From Elainella saxicola E1 (GTDB taxonomy: Bacteria; Cyanobacteriota; Cyanobacteriia; Elainellales; Elainellaceae): 55,129 bases of DNA. The notes beneath the pieces are model-generated. The model was not told the DNA's origin and made no database searches. It was given only the letters and a program-made list of their open reading frames with translations. Position 1 is the stretch's first letter; each line of letters starts with the position of its first letter. The translations under genes were made by a program, and so were the position numbers. The stretch is from the NCBI GenBank assembly GCA_002796835.1, contig LUGL01000003.1, positions 3,252 to 58,380 of the forward strand, read 5' to 3'. This document shows positions 8,930 to 18,091 of the stretch, in pieces.

Positions 8930-9757
8930 ATGCTTGCTCCGCTACTGATTATGTTTCGGGAGGGCGTTGAGGCAGCTTTGATCGTGGGCATTATTGCCAG
9001 CTACCTCAGACAAACCGGACGAAAAAGCTTGATGAAATTTGTTTGGCTGGGTGTGTTATCTGCCGCTTTGCTTTGTCTCTTGGTTGGCATCTTATTGCAA
9101 GCCACTAGCGAAGATTTTCCTCAGCAACAACAGGAATTATTCTCAGGAATTGTGGCACTGGTTGCCGTTGGAGTGCTAACCTGGATGGTCTTCTGGATGC
9201 GGCGAGCAGGCCGATCGATCAAAGGTGAGTTGCAGTCGCAGGTGGAAGCAGCAATCCAATCGGGCAATCGCTGGAGTTTTGCGCTGATTGGTATGGCTTT
9301 CTTTGCGGTGCTGCGGGAAGGCTTAGAGTCGGTGGTCTTCCTGCTTGCTACCTTCCAGCAAGATTTGGGAATCCAAGCGCCATTAGGAGCAATTCTGGGT
9401 TTGATTGCGGCGATCGCAGTTGGGTATGGCATCTATCAGGGGGGTGTGCGACTCAATTTGCGGCAGTTTTTTAATTGGACAGGGGTGTTTATCATTTTTG
9501 TTGCGGCGGGCCTCTTAGCTAGCACGTTACGAGCCTTTCATGAAGCAGGCGTTTGGAATGCTTTGCAAGCCATTGTCTATGATGCCAGTTCTTTTCTCTC
9601 CGAGCATAGCGCTTTAGGTGCAGCTCTCTCTGGCATTTTGGGCTACCGAGAAGCGCCCACATTAGGTGAAGTCATCGTCTACTTCGCTTATTTGATTCCT
9701 GTATTGTTCCTGTTCCTGGTTGATTTCAAGCCTAGACCTGTTGCAAAGTCCTCTTAA
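8930..9757 (+). CDS. efeU: FTR1-family iron permease
   Basis: This is the membrane channel of the EfeUOB system, which brings iron across the inner membrane. The seven-helix FTR1 fold is recognisable and the two iron-binding REGxE motifs are both intact: FREGVEAALIVG near the N-terminus and LREGLESVVFL in the middle. I chose the ATG at 8930 because it places the first motif at the usual position; the upstream TTG would add an unlikely extension. TTGACA lies at the end of the preceding spacer but with no matching -10. efeO starts 31 bp after its stop and efeB 23 bp after efeO, so the three genes form an operon, probably induced by low iron. Confidence 0.95.
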   Translation: MLAPLLIMFREGVEAALIVGIIASYLRQTGRKSLMKFVWLGVLSAALLCLLVGILLQATSEDFPQQQQELFSGIVALVAVGVLTWMVFWMRRAGRSIKGELQSQVEAAIQSGNRWSFALIGMAFFAVLREGLESVVFLLATFQQDLGIQAPLGAILGLIAAIAVGYGIYQGGVRLNLRQFFNWTGVFIIFVAAGLLASTLRAFHEAGVWNALQAIVYDASSFLSEHSALGAALSGILGYREAPTLGEVIVYFAYLIPVLFLFLVDFKPRPVAKSS

Positions 9758-9788
9758 TATTTTTCCTGAAATTCATTCGAGTATCTCT

Positions 9789-10946
9789 ATGCGATCCCTT
9801 CATCGAGTATTTCTGACGACCTGTTTATTAGCCTGGAGCGTAGGCGCTTGTACTGCTCCATCCTCAACTGAAACCTCGGAATCATCCACTTCCACCACCA
9901 ATACATCTGAAATCGCGGTTACTGTCACCAATACAAACTGTCAACCTAACGCGATTACGGTGCCTGCTGGTAAAACCACCTTTGTGATCACGAATAAAAG
10001 CGATCAGCCGCTAGAATGGGAAATTCTGGATGGGGTGAAGGTGATTGAAGAGCGAGAAAATATTGCACCCGGATTTAAGCAAAGATTGGTTGCCGATCTG
10101 GATGCAGGTGAATATGATATGGCCTGCGGTCTGCGCAACAATCCTAAAGGAAAGCTAACCGTTCAGGCTGCGGGAACGACAGAAGCAAGCCTCCCTTCAG
10201 CCACGGAATTGGTGGGACCGATCGCTGCATATAAGGTCTATATCATTCAGGAAATTGATCAGCTCGTTGCCAAGAATCAGAAATTTACAGATGCAGTAAT
10301 TACGGGTGATGTGGAGGCTGCAAAGAAACTGTATGCACCTGCGCGAGTTCATTGGGAACGTTCAGAGCCAATCGCCGAACTTTTCTCTGATTTAGACAGC
10401 AGCATGGATGCTCGCGAAGATGACTTTGCCCAAAAAGCAGATGATCCGAATTTCACGGGTTATCATCGTCTGGAAAAAGCACTCTTCAAGGACAACACCA
10501 CGGCAGGCATGAAGCCGATCGCTGAAAAATTAATGGCGGATAGCTTAGAGTTGCAAAAGCGCATTACCGATCTGCCAATCGAACCAAAGAACATGGTGGG
10601 TGGTGCCGCAGCCTTGATTGAAGAAGTGGTTGCTACGAAAATTAGCGGTGAAGAGGATCGCTACAGTCGCACGGACCTGTGGGATTTCAATGCCAATGTG
10701 GAAGGATCGCAAAAAATTGTGGAGTTGCTGCGTCCGTTGGTCAGCAAAGCAAATCCAGACTTGCAAACTCGCGTAGATTCCGCTTTCACGGAGGTGAATA
10801 CCACCCTGGCGAAATACAAGATTGCGAGCGGCGGCTTTGAGTCTTACGACAAGCTTTCTAACCAGGATCGGACGGATCTGAAGGCGGTGCTGACCACCCT
10901 TTCTGAAGATCTATCCACGTATCGTGGAACGTTGGGTGTGGACTAG
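9789..10946 (+). CDS. efeO: EfeO iron-uptake protein: cupredoxin plus M75 domain, lipoprotein
   Basis: The start at 9789 gives a lipoprotein signal (hydrophobic stretch ending SVGAC, with lipidation Cys at residue 21) and then a Ser/Thr-rich linker. Residues about 40-130 form a cupredoxin-like domain (TVPAGKTTFVITNKSDQPLEW). The remainder is an M75/imelysin-like helical domain with the HxxE metal motif H226-R-L-E229 (GYHRLEKALF). EfeO is the periplasmic partner that binds iron and passes it to EfeU. Here it is predicted to be anchored by lipid rather than free in the periplasm. The two-domain form is the longer EfeO type seen in Escherichia coli. It lies between efeU and efeB. Confidence 0.95.
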   Translation: MRSLHRVFLTTCLLAWSVGACTAPSSTETSESSTSTTNTSEIAVTVTNTNCQPNAITVPAGKTTFVITNKSDQPLEWEILDGVKVIEERENIAPGFKQRLVADLDAGEYDMACGLRNNPKGKLTVQAAGTTEASLPSATELVGPIAAYKVYIIQEIDQLVAKNQKFTDAVITGDVEAAKKLYAPARVHWERSEPIAELFSDLDSSMDAREDDFAQKADDPNFTGYHRLEKALFKDNTTAGMKPIAEKLMADSLELQKRITDLPIEPKNMVGGAAALIEEVVATKISGEEDRYSRTDLWDFNANVEGSQKIVELLRPLVSKANPDLQTRVDSAFTEVNTTLAKYKIASGGFESYDKLSNQDRTDLKAVLTTLSEDLSTYRGTLGVD

Positions 10947-10969
10947 AGTGGAAATTGGGAGTAAGGGTG

Positions 10970-12238
10970 ATGACAACAACGGATAAACTCAATTCTGGCT
11001 TGCGAATTTCTCCGCGCATGTCCCGTCGGGATTTGCTGTTCGGCATGGCTGCAGCAGGAGGAATGGCCGCATTGACAACGCTCGGATATCGAGCCTTGCG
11101 GACCAGCGATGATACCACCACTGAAAAAGTGCCATTTTTTGGTTTGCATCAGGCCGGAATCGTCACCCCTGCTCCAGCGGCTGCTTTAATCGTTGCCTTT
11201 GATGTGACTGCAAAAGATAAGCAGGACTTGATTCGGCTGTTTCAAACCTTGACCGATCGAATTGAGAAACTCACCCAGGGCTGGACACCCCCTGCTGCCG
11301 ATCCTCGATTTCCGCCTGCGGATTCCGGGGTGCTGGGTATGAAGGTGTTTCCAGATAACTTGACGGTGACGGCTGGGGTGGGCGCATCATTGTTCGATCG
11401 ACGATTTGGATTGGAGTCGCTGAAGCCGAACCATTTACATTTGATGCCAAACTATCCAAACGATCAGTTAAATCCGGATGAGATTCACGGCGATTTACTG
11501 CTGCAATTTTGCTCCAATACTGCTGAAACGAATATTCATGCCCTGCGGGATATTCTCAAAAATATTCCCGATCTGATGACGGTGCGCTGGAAGATCGAGG
11601 GCTTTTTGCCACCCCATACGATCAAGAAATTGGGCAAAGATACCGTTCGCAATTTCTTAGGTTTCAAAGATGGAACCGCGAATTTGGATGTGGCCGATCA
11701 AAAGCGGATGAATCAACTGGTTTGGGTGACGCCCGACAAAGGCGAACCTGCCTGGGCAATGGGCGGTAGCTATCAGGTCGTCCGCATTATTCGTAATTTA
11801 GTTGAACGTTGGGATCGGACGCCGCTACGCGAACAGGAACAAGTGATTGGTCGCAGTAAGGACACGGGCGCACCTTTGGGAATGAAACATGAACATGATG
11901 TTCCGAACTATGCCGCCGATCCAAAAGGGAAGACGATTCCGCTGGATGCTCATATCCGTTTAGCGAATCCCCGACGATCGGATCTGGGATTAATTTTGCG
12001 GCGTGGGTTTAACTATTCCAGAGGTGTCAACAAAGCGGGGCAGCTCGACATGGGCTTGCTGTTTGTCTGCTTCCAGACTGATCTGCAAAAGGGATTCATC
12101 ACGGTGCAGGAACGCCTGAATGGAGAACCGTTGGAAGAATATATCAAACCGCTCGGCGGTGGCTTTTTCTTCGCGCTGCCCGGCGTGAAAGCCAAAGGAG
12201 ATTATTTGGGCCGATCGCTGATGGAGGCTGCCACATAA
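10970..12238 (+). CDS. efeB: Tat-exported Dyp-type heme peroxidase / deferrochelatase
   Basis: The protein starts at the ATG at 10970, preceded by TAAGGGTG. A Tat signal follows (SRRDLLFGMAAAGG, twin Arg at 19-20), so it is folded with heme in the cytoplasm and then exported. The Dyp signature GFKDG is at residues 231-235 with catalytic Asp at 234. The distal Arg region LILRRGFNYSRG and the segment KHEHDVPNYA also match EfeB. In the family it either oxidises ferrous iron for EfeO/EfeU or removes iron from heme; which one dominates is debated. The length of 422 residues is normal. It ends the efe operon and converges, with only 15 bp between, on the gene at 12254. Confidence 0.95.
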   Translation: MTTTDKLNSGLRISPRMSRRDLLFGMAAAGGMAALTTLGYRALRTSDDTTTEKVPFFGLHQAGIVTPAPAAALIVAFDVTAKDKQDLIRLFQTLTDRIEKLTQGWTPPAADPRFPPADSGVLGMKVFPDNLTVTAGVGASLFDRRFGLESLKPNHLHLMPNYPNDQLNPDEIHGDLLLQFCSNTAETNIHALRDILKNIPDLMTVRWKIEGFLPPHTIKKLGKDTVRNFLGFKDGTANLDVADQKRMNQLVWVTPDKGEPAWAMGGSYQVVRIIRNLVERWDRTPLREQEQVIGRSKDTGAPLGMKHEHDVPNYAADPKGKTIPLDAHIRLANPRRSDLGLILRRGFNYSRGVNKAGQLDMGLLFVCFQTDLQKGFITVQERLNGEPLEEYIKPLGGGFFFALPGVKAKGDYLGRSLMEAAT

Positions 12239-12253
12239 AATGAGTTTGGGCAG

Positions 12254-12874
12254 TTAATCGGGAGGGATATGCATCGTAATCCCAAATAAGATGGAGATGA
12301 CGCGGTTGAGATCGCTTGGGATTGCATAGGTGTTGATATCCTTTTGGATGTTCCTGGTTTGGCGTTGCAACAAACCAAATTTCCAGGTATCCCCTGTGGT
12401 TACGGCACCATAGAGGGTGGGTGTAGTTGAGTCAGTCCACTGATCTAAAGCAATCAGTTCAACTGCAAGCTGGGTAAAGCCTCTGCCTAAATCAGCATTC
12501 TTTGCTTCGATCACCAGTAGGTTTTGAGGAGTAGGAATGAAGTAATCAAAGCTGCCTTTCAGCCAGGAATCCACTCGGATCGGATATTCAATCTTCAGGG
12601 GGGCTTGAATGAACTTACAAACGGTTCGAAGCACTGGAAATATCAGCGCTTCACGTCGAGCCATTTCTGAGGATGGGTCAACTAGCGCCAGGTTCTCTTG
12701 CAATTCGGTGCTGAGTGATGCTGGATCGATCGGGAGTTGTTGCGGCAATTCCAGCGAGGTATTGTGGAGTGTCACCCCAAATTCTGCCAGAATATCAGCC
12801 GCGTCAAACGCCAGTTCTGCATATTTGCTAAAGGTGTAACTTTCGTTTGGATCAAGAATGGCTGACTTACTCAT
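12254..12874 (-). CDS. Probable PD-(D/E)XK nuclease-fold protein
   Basis: I do not recognise a named family. The 206-residue protein has the order of residues expected for a PD-(D/E)XK core: E75 in a helix, D110 at the end of a strand (KGSFDYFIP), E123-A-K125 (LLVIEAKN) in the next strand, and Q136 in the following helix (FTQLAVEL). That fold covers restriction enzymes and repair nucleases but also inactive proteins. The N-terminal third is helical. There is no signal peptide and no DNA-binding motif I can name. It stands alone between efeB and gpmA, with no methylase nearby, so a restriction system is unlikely here. Confidence 0.7.
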   Translation of the reverse strand: MSKSAILDPNESYTFSKYAELAFDAADILAEFGVTLHNTSLELPQQLPIDPASLSTELQENLALVDPSSEMARREALIFPVLRTVCKFIQAPLKIEYPIRVDSWLKGSFDYFIPTPQNLLVIEAKNADLGRGFTQLAVELIALDQWTDSTTPTLYGAVTTGDTWKFGLLQRQTRNIQKDINTYAIPSDLNRVISILFGITMHIPPD

Positions 12875-12947
12875 GGTTCACCTAAAACCCTGAGTTCTAT
12901 TGTATTGCTTTTGCCAAATATCCCTTGTCGAGGCTGGGGCAGGATCG

Positions 12948-13646
12948 CTAAATCAGAATTTCTTGACTGAGTACGTTTCCCGTCTGATCGACCTCATAAA
13001 CAATCGGGATACCCGTTGCCAGCTCCAACAACGGAATTTCGGCTTCGCTGAGATGATTCAACTCCATCATGATCGATCGCAATGAATTGCCATGAGCCGC
13101 CACCAGCACATTTTCGCCGAGCTTCAGGTGCGTCAGAATGCGCGTCTTAAAAAACGGAATCGTGCGAGCGACCGTATCAGCTAAACTCTCACCGCCTGGG
13201 GGTCGGACGGAATAGGACCGTCGCCATAGCGTGACCTGCTCAATCCCGAATTTTGCCGCAGTTTCCGCCTTGTTCAAACCTTGCAGCTCGCCATAATAGC
13301 GTTCGTCCAGCGCCTGAGCCGTGAAAACCGGAATTTCTTCCTCTGGATTGCCCGCATGGTGATCCCAGCCATGCCAGTCTGGATCATCTGCATTGTGGTG
13401 AATCACCGGACTTTTGCCCTGCTTCAAAACGGCATCCGATTCCACCAGACAAATTAATCCAGTCTGAATTGAACGAATCAATAGGCTGGTAAAACAAATA
13501 TCGATCGGATAAGACTTGAGCTTTTGGGCCGCTCGCTGCGCTTCTTCTAATCCCACGTGGCTGAGGGGGACATCCACCCAACCTGTAAACTTGTTGGCAG
13601 AATTCCAGGTGCTCTGTCCATGCCGAATCAGAATCAGTTTGGCCAT
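12948..13646 (-). CDS. gpmA: 2,3-bisphosphoglycerate-dependent phosphoglycerate mutase
   Basis: This enzyme interconverts 3- and 2-phosphoglycerate in lower glycolysis and in carbon flow from the Calvin cycle. R8-H9-G10 (ILIRHGQSTWNSANKFTGW) holds the phosphorylated His, LDERYYGELQGLNK holds the conserved Glu, and VLVAAHGNSLR holds the second catalytic His. These long motifs are those of the cofactor-dependent GpmA class rather than the short cobC/gpmB class. The 232 residues fit, though the middle insertion (DDPDWHGWDHHAGNPEEE) is somewhat different from the bacterial norm. The gene lies 109 bp downstream of pyk on the same strand, so two adjacent lower-glycolysis steps are probably co-expressed. 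Confidence 0.94.
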   Translation of the reverse strand: MAKLILIRHGQSTWNSANKFTGWVDVPLSHVGLEEAQRAAQKLKSYPIDICFTSLLIRSIQTGLICLVESDAVLKQGKSPVIHHNADDPDWHGWDHHAGNPEEEIPVFTAQALDERYYGELQGLNKAETAAKFGIEQVTLWRRSYSVRPPGGESLADTVARTIPFFKTRILTHLKLGENVLVAAHGNSLRSIMMELNHLSEAEIPLLELATGIPIVYEVDQTGNVLSQEILI

Positions 13647-13755
13647 GATGATCGATTACCTTCTGAGTCTATGCAAGCGATCGGTGAGAAGGCTTACCTC
13701 AGATGTATCATCCTTTCGCTCAATCAGGCTTATCCTCCAAATTTTTTAAGCTTTT

Positions 13756-15189
13756 TTAGGGAATTGCTGGCCCAACCATGTGCAGCTTCAGGAAATTAGT
13801 ACCGCCCACTTGCCGCATGGGAATACCACCCATCACCAAAATGCGATCGCCCTGGGTTACCAGTTTACGCTCTAAAAGACAGGTTTCTGCCTGTTTGAGG
13901 GCAGCTTCAAAGGTTTCTGTTTCCTGAGTAATCAGCAAGGGTTTGATCCCCCACACTAGATTGAGTCGATGATAGACATTTTCATCTGGCGTAATCGCAA
14001 TCACAGGAGCATGGGGACGCTCGGAAGAAGCCAACATGGCAGAATAGCCCGTGCTTGTAAAGGTGACGATCGCTCTCAAGTCAAGAATACTGTCGATCGC
14101 ATTCAGAGCTTCACTGAGAGCATGGGGAATGTCACTCTTGGCAGGGGGATTATTCACAAAAGTCAGATCTTTTTCGACATCATGGGCAATTCGCGACATC
14201 ATCATCACAGCTTCCACCGGGTAATCCCCAACGGCTGATTCACCAGAAAGCATGACAGCATCGGTGCCATCGACGATCGCGTTAGCCACATCGCTTGCTT
14301 CCGCTCTGGTGGGACGGGGATTGTGAATCATGCTCTCCAGCATTTGGGTAGCAGTAATTACCGGAATGCCCAACTGATTGCAGCGTCGAATAATGTGTTT
14401 TTGCACCATTGGCACCCGTTCAGGTGGAATCTCGACGCCTAAATCCCCTCGCGCCACCATGATGCCATTACATTCTGCCAGGATTTCTTCTAAGTTCTGA
14501 ATGGCTTGAGGTTTCTCAATCTTAGCCAGCACTGGCACATCAATTTTGCCGTGATCGGCCAAGAAGGTCTTGAGCGCCCGCACATCTTCAGCACGCCGCA
14601 CAAAGCTGAGGGAAATCCAGTCCACCCCTTGCGACAGACCAAATTCCAGATCCTCCATATCTTTAGGGGTGAGAGAAGGCAGCCGCAGATTAAGACTCGG
14701 TAAATTCACACCCTTGCGGCTCTTCAGCAGTCCCCCTTTGATGACCAAACACTCAACCACATTGTCAGTCAGCCCTTTCACATTCAGTTCTAGCAGACCA
14801 TCATCTAACAGGATAGGGGTACCGGGTTCCGCTTCTTCCGCCAGAAACGGGTAGTCGATCGCTACAGTGTCTGGCTGACCGGCATAATCTGCTTGTGGAA
14901 TTAACTTGAGAATGCGACCTTCCGTGAGCAACACAGACCCCGTTGGCAGATCGCCGATGCGAATTTTGGGGCCTTGTAAATCTTGTAATAGCGTAATTGG
15001 GGTATCCAGTTCCTCAGAAACAGCCCGCAATATGGCGATCGTCTGAGCATGATCGCCATAGCTACCATGAGAAAAATTCAAGCGGGCCACGCTCATACCA
15101 GCCTGAATCATTTGCTTCAGCGTTTCAGGCGATCGACTGGCAGGTCCAATAGTAGCCACAATTTTGGTGCGATGACTTGGCGCTAGCAT
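13756..15189 (-). CDS. pyk: Pyruvate kinase
   Basis: Pyruvate kinase transfers phosphate from phosphoenolpyruvate to ADP. The N-terminal [13 protein letters not shown], the substrate and metal site [23 protein letters not shown], the active-site Lys stretch [26 protein letters not shown], and the motif TATQMLESM all match. The predicted protein is 477 residues, so it is the short form without the C-terminal phosphohistidine domain found in the longer cyanobacterial Pyk. The ATG at 15189 begins just before the conserved block; an in-frame TTG at 15243 would add 18 unlikely residues. The upstream region contains a CRP-type dyad at 15402-15415, which could control this gene. Confidence 0.96.
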   Translation of the reverse strand: MLAPSHRTKIVATIGPASRSPETLKQMIQAGMSVARLNFSHGSYGDHAQTIAILRAVSEELDTPITLLQDLQGPKIRIGDLPTGSVLLTEGRILKLIPQADYAGQPDTVAIDYPFLAEEAEPGTPILLDDGLLELNVKGLTDNVVECLVIKGGLLKSRKGVNLPSLNLRLPSLTPKDMEDLEFGLSQGVDWISLSFVRRAEDVRALKTFLADHGKIDVPVLAKIEKPQAIQNLEEILAECNGIMVARGDLGVEIPPERVPMVQKHIIRRCNQLGIPVITATQMLESMIHNPRPTRAEASDVANAIVDGTDAVMLSGESAVGDYPVEAVMMMSRIAHDVEKDLTFVNNPPAKSDIPHALSEALNAIDSILDLRAIVTFTSTGYSAMLASSERPHAPVIAITPDENVYHRLNLVWGIKPLLITQETETFEAALKQAETCLLERKLVTQGDRILVMGGIPMRQVGGTNFLKLHMVGPAIP

Positions 15190-15900
15190 AAGTTGGCATT
15201 TCCCTAAATTTGAACATCCATCACCATAAGATTTCGTCCCCAATCTAGAATGCTATTCAGCTTACAAAGCCAAGATTTCAAGAATTCTTTAGCAATTCCT
15301 CAGTCGTTCCCTACGATCGCAAAGCATATTCAGCAGAATCTTTCTCAACGTAACATTCACTACAATTTACAGATCGGATTAGACGGTTGCCGATCTATAG
15401 AGTGATATCAATCACCTAGAACAATTGGAAATATCACAACAAATGCTCCGGGTTATTTCTGATAAGTGTGAAAAGCTGGAATGGGAACAGATAATTCAGT
15501 GCGATCGATTTTGTCTCAAAGTTCTATTAGCTCGGCTACATCCATGGACCACATTTTTACAGGATCGGGAAATGGAATAGAAATACTTCTTCAGGCTGAG
15601 GTATATGGAGAAGGGTCTGAGAACAAAATCATGACTACTGAAATGATTTGACTAATAGAGTGAATAACAGAGTTTGACTGGCGTTGACATTAATTCAACA
15701 AAAAATTTCAAACTTTTGGGAACTCACTTTATTCGTCAAGCGTCAAAGCGAAAAGTGTCTCGGCTAATCTCTTGCTTTCATACGCATTGATGTTGAGTTT
15801 GAGCGATCGAAATTGGATCGTGATCTTGGTGTGAGCTGAATGCGTACCCTGAACTTGAAAGTTAGCCAGAACAATCTGACGAATTCAAAGGATTGACTCT
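15190..15900. other. Divergent intergenic region between pyk and the RTX protein
   Basis: This 711-bp spacer separates two divergent genes and contains no convincing ORF or RNA gene. The only clear sequence element I found is the CRP-type dyad at 15402-15415. The length suggests a long 5' leader on one or both sides. Confidence 0.55.
15402..15415. promoter_or_regulatory. Candidate CRP/SyCRP1-type operator
   Basis: GTGA, six bases, then TCAC (GTGATATCAATCAC) is a perfect half-site match to the CRP family consensus TGTGA-N6-TCACA; the outer bases are A and C instead of T and A. The dyad lies 213 bp upstream of the pyk ATG and 486 bp upstream of the RTX gene. Cyanobacterial cAMP receptor protein recognises this consensus. 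One site of this length can arise by chance, so this is a candidate only. Confidence 0.4.
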
Positions 15901-18024
15901 ATGGCAATTATCACGGTTACATCTACCGCCGATAACGGTGCAGGATCCTTGAGAGCAGCCATTGCGTCTGCCCAAGCAGGGGACATTATTCAATTCAATG
16001 CTGGTCTTGCCAATAAAACGATTCAACTCACGAGCGGCCAGCTCGAAATTCAACCCGGTAAAAATATCACGATCGATGGAGCTAGCGCAGCCAATCTTAC
16101 CCTAAGTGGTAACAATGCCTCCCGCATTCTGCATGTCAATTCCAATCAAGATTTCCCTACGACTATCGCGATCAAAAATCTCATCTTTGCCAATGGTTCA
16201 ACTCGTGAACAGGGTGGCGCAATCTTAGGGGAGCACAAAGCGAATATCACGGTTGAAAACGTTAAATTCCGCAATAATGTCGCCGATAAAGGGGGCGGCG
16301 CAATTTTTAGCAATTGGGAAAACAATCTGACCGTCAATAACAGCCAGTTTGACAGTAATGTTGCGACTCAAGGCAATGATGAACGAGGAGCAGGAGCAAT
16401 CGCCTTTGTCAGTGCCGGTAACTTTATTGTCCGCAACAGCACCTTCAATAACAACCAGGGAATCAACGGCGGTGCGATCAACAGCTTGAATGGCAAGTTG
16501 ACAATCGAAAACTCCAAGTTCACCAACAACAGCACAACCGCAGCGAGACTGGATACTGGCAAACCAAATCCCACGTTACGCGGCTATGGCGGGGCTTTAT
16601 ATACCGATCGGGCCAGTGCTTCCAATGAAGCCTCCGGCAGTATTCGCATCGTCAACACCACCTTTGAAGGGAATCAGGGTTTAGCCGAAGGCGGAGGCGC
16701 TTACCTCTACACCGGCAACCAGGATAATGTGGTCATCGAAGGCACCAGCTTTAAAAACAATCAGGTCAATGCGCTGGCAGGTGGCAGTGGTGGCAATGGC
16801 GGCGGTTTAGTGGTGCTGAGCAATGGTCTCAATCGAGGACTAACGCTAAACCGGACTTCATTTACAAACAATAGTGCGACCAGTCAAGGGGGCGGTTTAT
16901 GGATGATGGGTGCACCATCCACAATCACCAACAGCACTTTTTCGGGGAATAAAGCCCTGAAAAGCGAAGTCCCTTCAGAAAACGATGCCAGCCATAATGG
17001 TGGCGCAATGGCGCTATATGATGCACCGACAACCATTGTTAACAGCACGATCGCCAATAACAAGGCTGGCTGGGTTGGTGGAGGCATCGCAGCCAGCAAT
17101 GCGGCAACCGTACAGCTGAAAAACACCATCTTTGCCAAAAATACGGCCTTGAATGGTGGCAATCCCTGGAATATTCAATATAACGTTAACCGTCAGTTTG
17201 ATGATGGTGGCGGCAACATTCAGGACCAGGCGATCAATGGCGATAAGGTTACCGCAGGCGCACAGGTGATCGATCCGAAACTGGGACTTCTGCAAGACAA
17301 TGGTGGTGGATTACTCACTCATGCACTGTTGTCCGGTAGTCCGGCCATCAACACAGGCGTTAGCTCAGGCGCACCAGCGGTCGATGAACGGGGCTTTGCG
17401 CGAGATGGTCAACCTGACGTTGGCGCTTTCGAATTTGGGGCCTCCGGTGGTACAGGCAGTTCCACCATTCAAGGCACCGATGGTAACGATACATTGACAG
17501 GTACCGCTGGCAAAGACACCATTCTGGCGGGTGCAGGCAACGATGTGCTGATTGGTGGCTTAGAGGCAGACCGGCTCACCACAGGCACTGGAGCCGATCG
17601 CGTTGTCTATGCAGGCAGCAGTATCACCAATGCCTTTGCAAATTCACGGTTGGCTTCGCGCGATCGCATCACCGATTTCAATGTGGGGCAGGGCGATCGG
17701 ATTCAGCTCGATTTCGATAATAATCTGGCGACCTCTCAGCGTCCGGTGGGCTTGTTTAATGCAGGAACAGTAAGTGGCGGCACAATGTCCGCTGCCGTGA
17801 AAGCAGCCTACAGCGACAAAAACCAAACGCTTGCCAATGCTCAAGGGCTTAACGTTAACGAAGCAGTGCTGTTTCAATGGCAACAGGGTACCTATCTATC
17901 GGTAAATGATGGCGTCAAGGCATTTGATGCAACCCGTGATTTAGTGGTGAACATGACGGGTATCAATATGCCTGCGGCCCACAAAACTGCGGGTGGGTTA
18001 CCGATCGCCAGTTATTTTGTATAG
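15901..18024 (+). CDS. Large RTX/beta-helix surface protein, probably type I secreted
   Basis: The 707-residue protein has no N-terminal signal. Residues about 1-520 form a right-handed parallel beta-helix: repeated units such as GGGAIFSN, GGAIN, GGALYT and NSTFSGN recur every 20-30 residues, as in polymorphic outer-membrane-like repeats, starting with ITVTSTADNGAGSLRAAI. Around residues 524-575 are RTX-type calcium-binding nonapeptides (GTDGNDTLTGTAGKDTI, GAGNDVLIGG). The C-terminal part (DRITDFNVGQGDRIQLDFDN... then an AAVKAAYSDKN stretch and VLFQWQQGTYLSVNDG) resembles a cyanobacterial C-terminal domain that I recall under the name bluetail. These features fit a type I secreted surface protein; no secretion genes are nearby. 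Confidence 0.88.
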   Translation: MAIITVTSTADNGAGSLRAAIASAQAGDIIQFNAGLANKTIQLTSGQLEIQPGKNITIDGASAANLTLSGNNASRILHVNSNQDFPTTIAIKNLIFANGSTREQGGAILGEHKANITVENVKFRNNVADKGGGAIFSNWENNLTVNNSQFDSNVATQGNDERGAGAIAFVSAGNFIVRNSTFNNNQGINGGAINSLNGKLTIENSKFTNNSTTAARLDTGKPNPTLRGYGGALYTDRASASNEASGSIRIVNTTFEGNQGLAEGGGAYLYTGNQDNVVIEGTSFKNNQVNALAGGSGGNGGGLVVLSNGLNRGLTLNRTSFTNNSATSQGGGLWMMGAPSTITNSTFSGNKALKSEVPSENDASHNGGAMALYDAPTTIVNSTIANNKAGWVGGGIAASNAATVQLKNTIFAKNTALNGGNPWNIQYNVNRQFDDGGGNIQDQAINGDKVTAGAQVIDPKLGLLQDNGGGLLTHALLSGSPAINTGVSSGAPAVDERGFARDGQPDVGAFEFGASGGTGSSTIQGTDGNDTLTGTAGKDTILAGAGNDVLIGGLEADRLTTGTGADRVVYAGSSITNAFANSRLASRDRITDFNVGQGDRIQLDFDNNLATSQRPVGLFNAGTVSGGTMSAAVKAAYSDKNQTLANAQGLNVNEAVLFQWQQGTYLSVNDGVKAFDATRDLVVNMTGINMPAAHKTAGGLPIASYFV

Positions 18025-18091
18025 TTCTGATTTCAGCACTCGCAAGGCATCAAACGTCTTGATTAGAGCGGGGTTTGATTTATCGCGCCTC

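Noticed and set aside
12948-15189. Horizontal transfer of gpmA and pyk
   Set aside because: Codon use and HIP1 content match the neighbours and both genes are normal for cyanobacteria.
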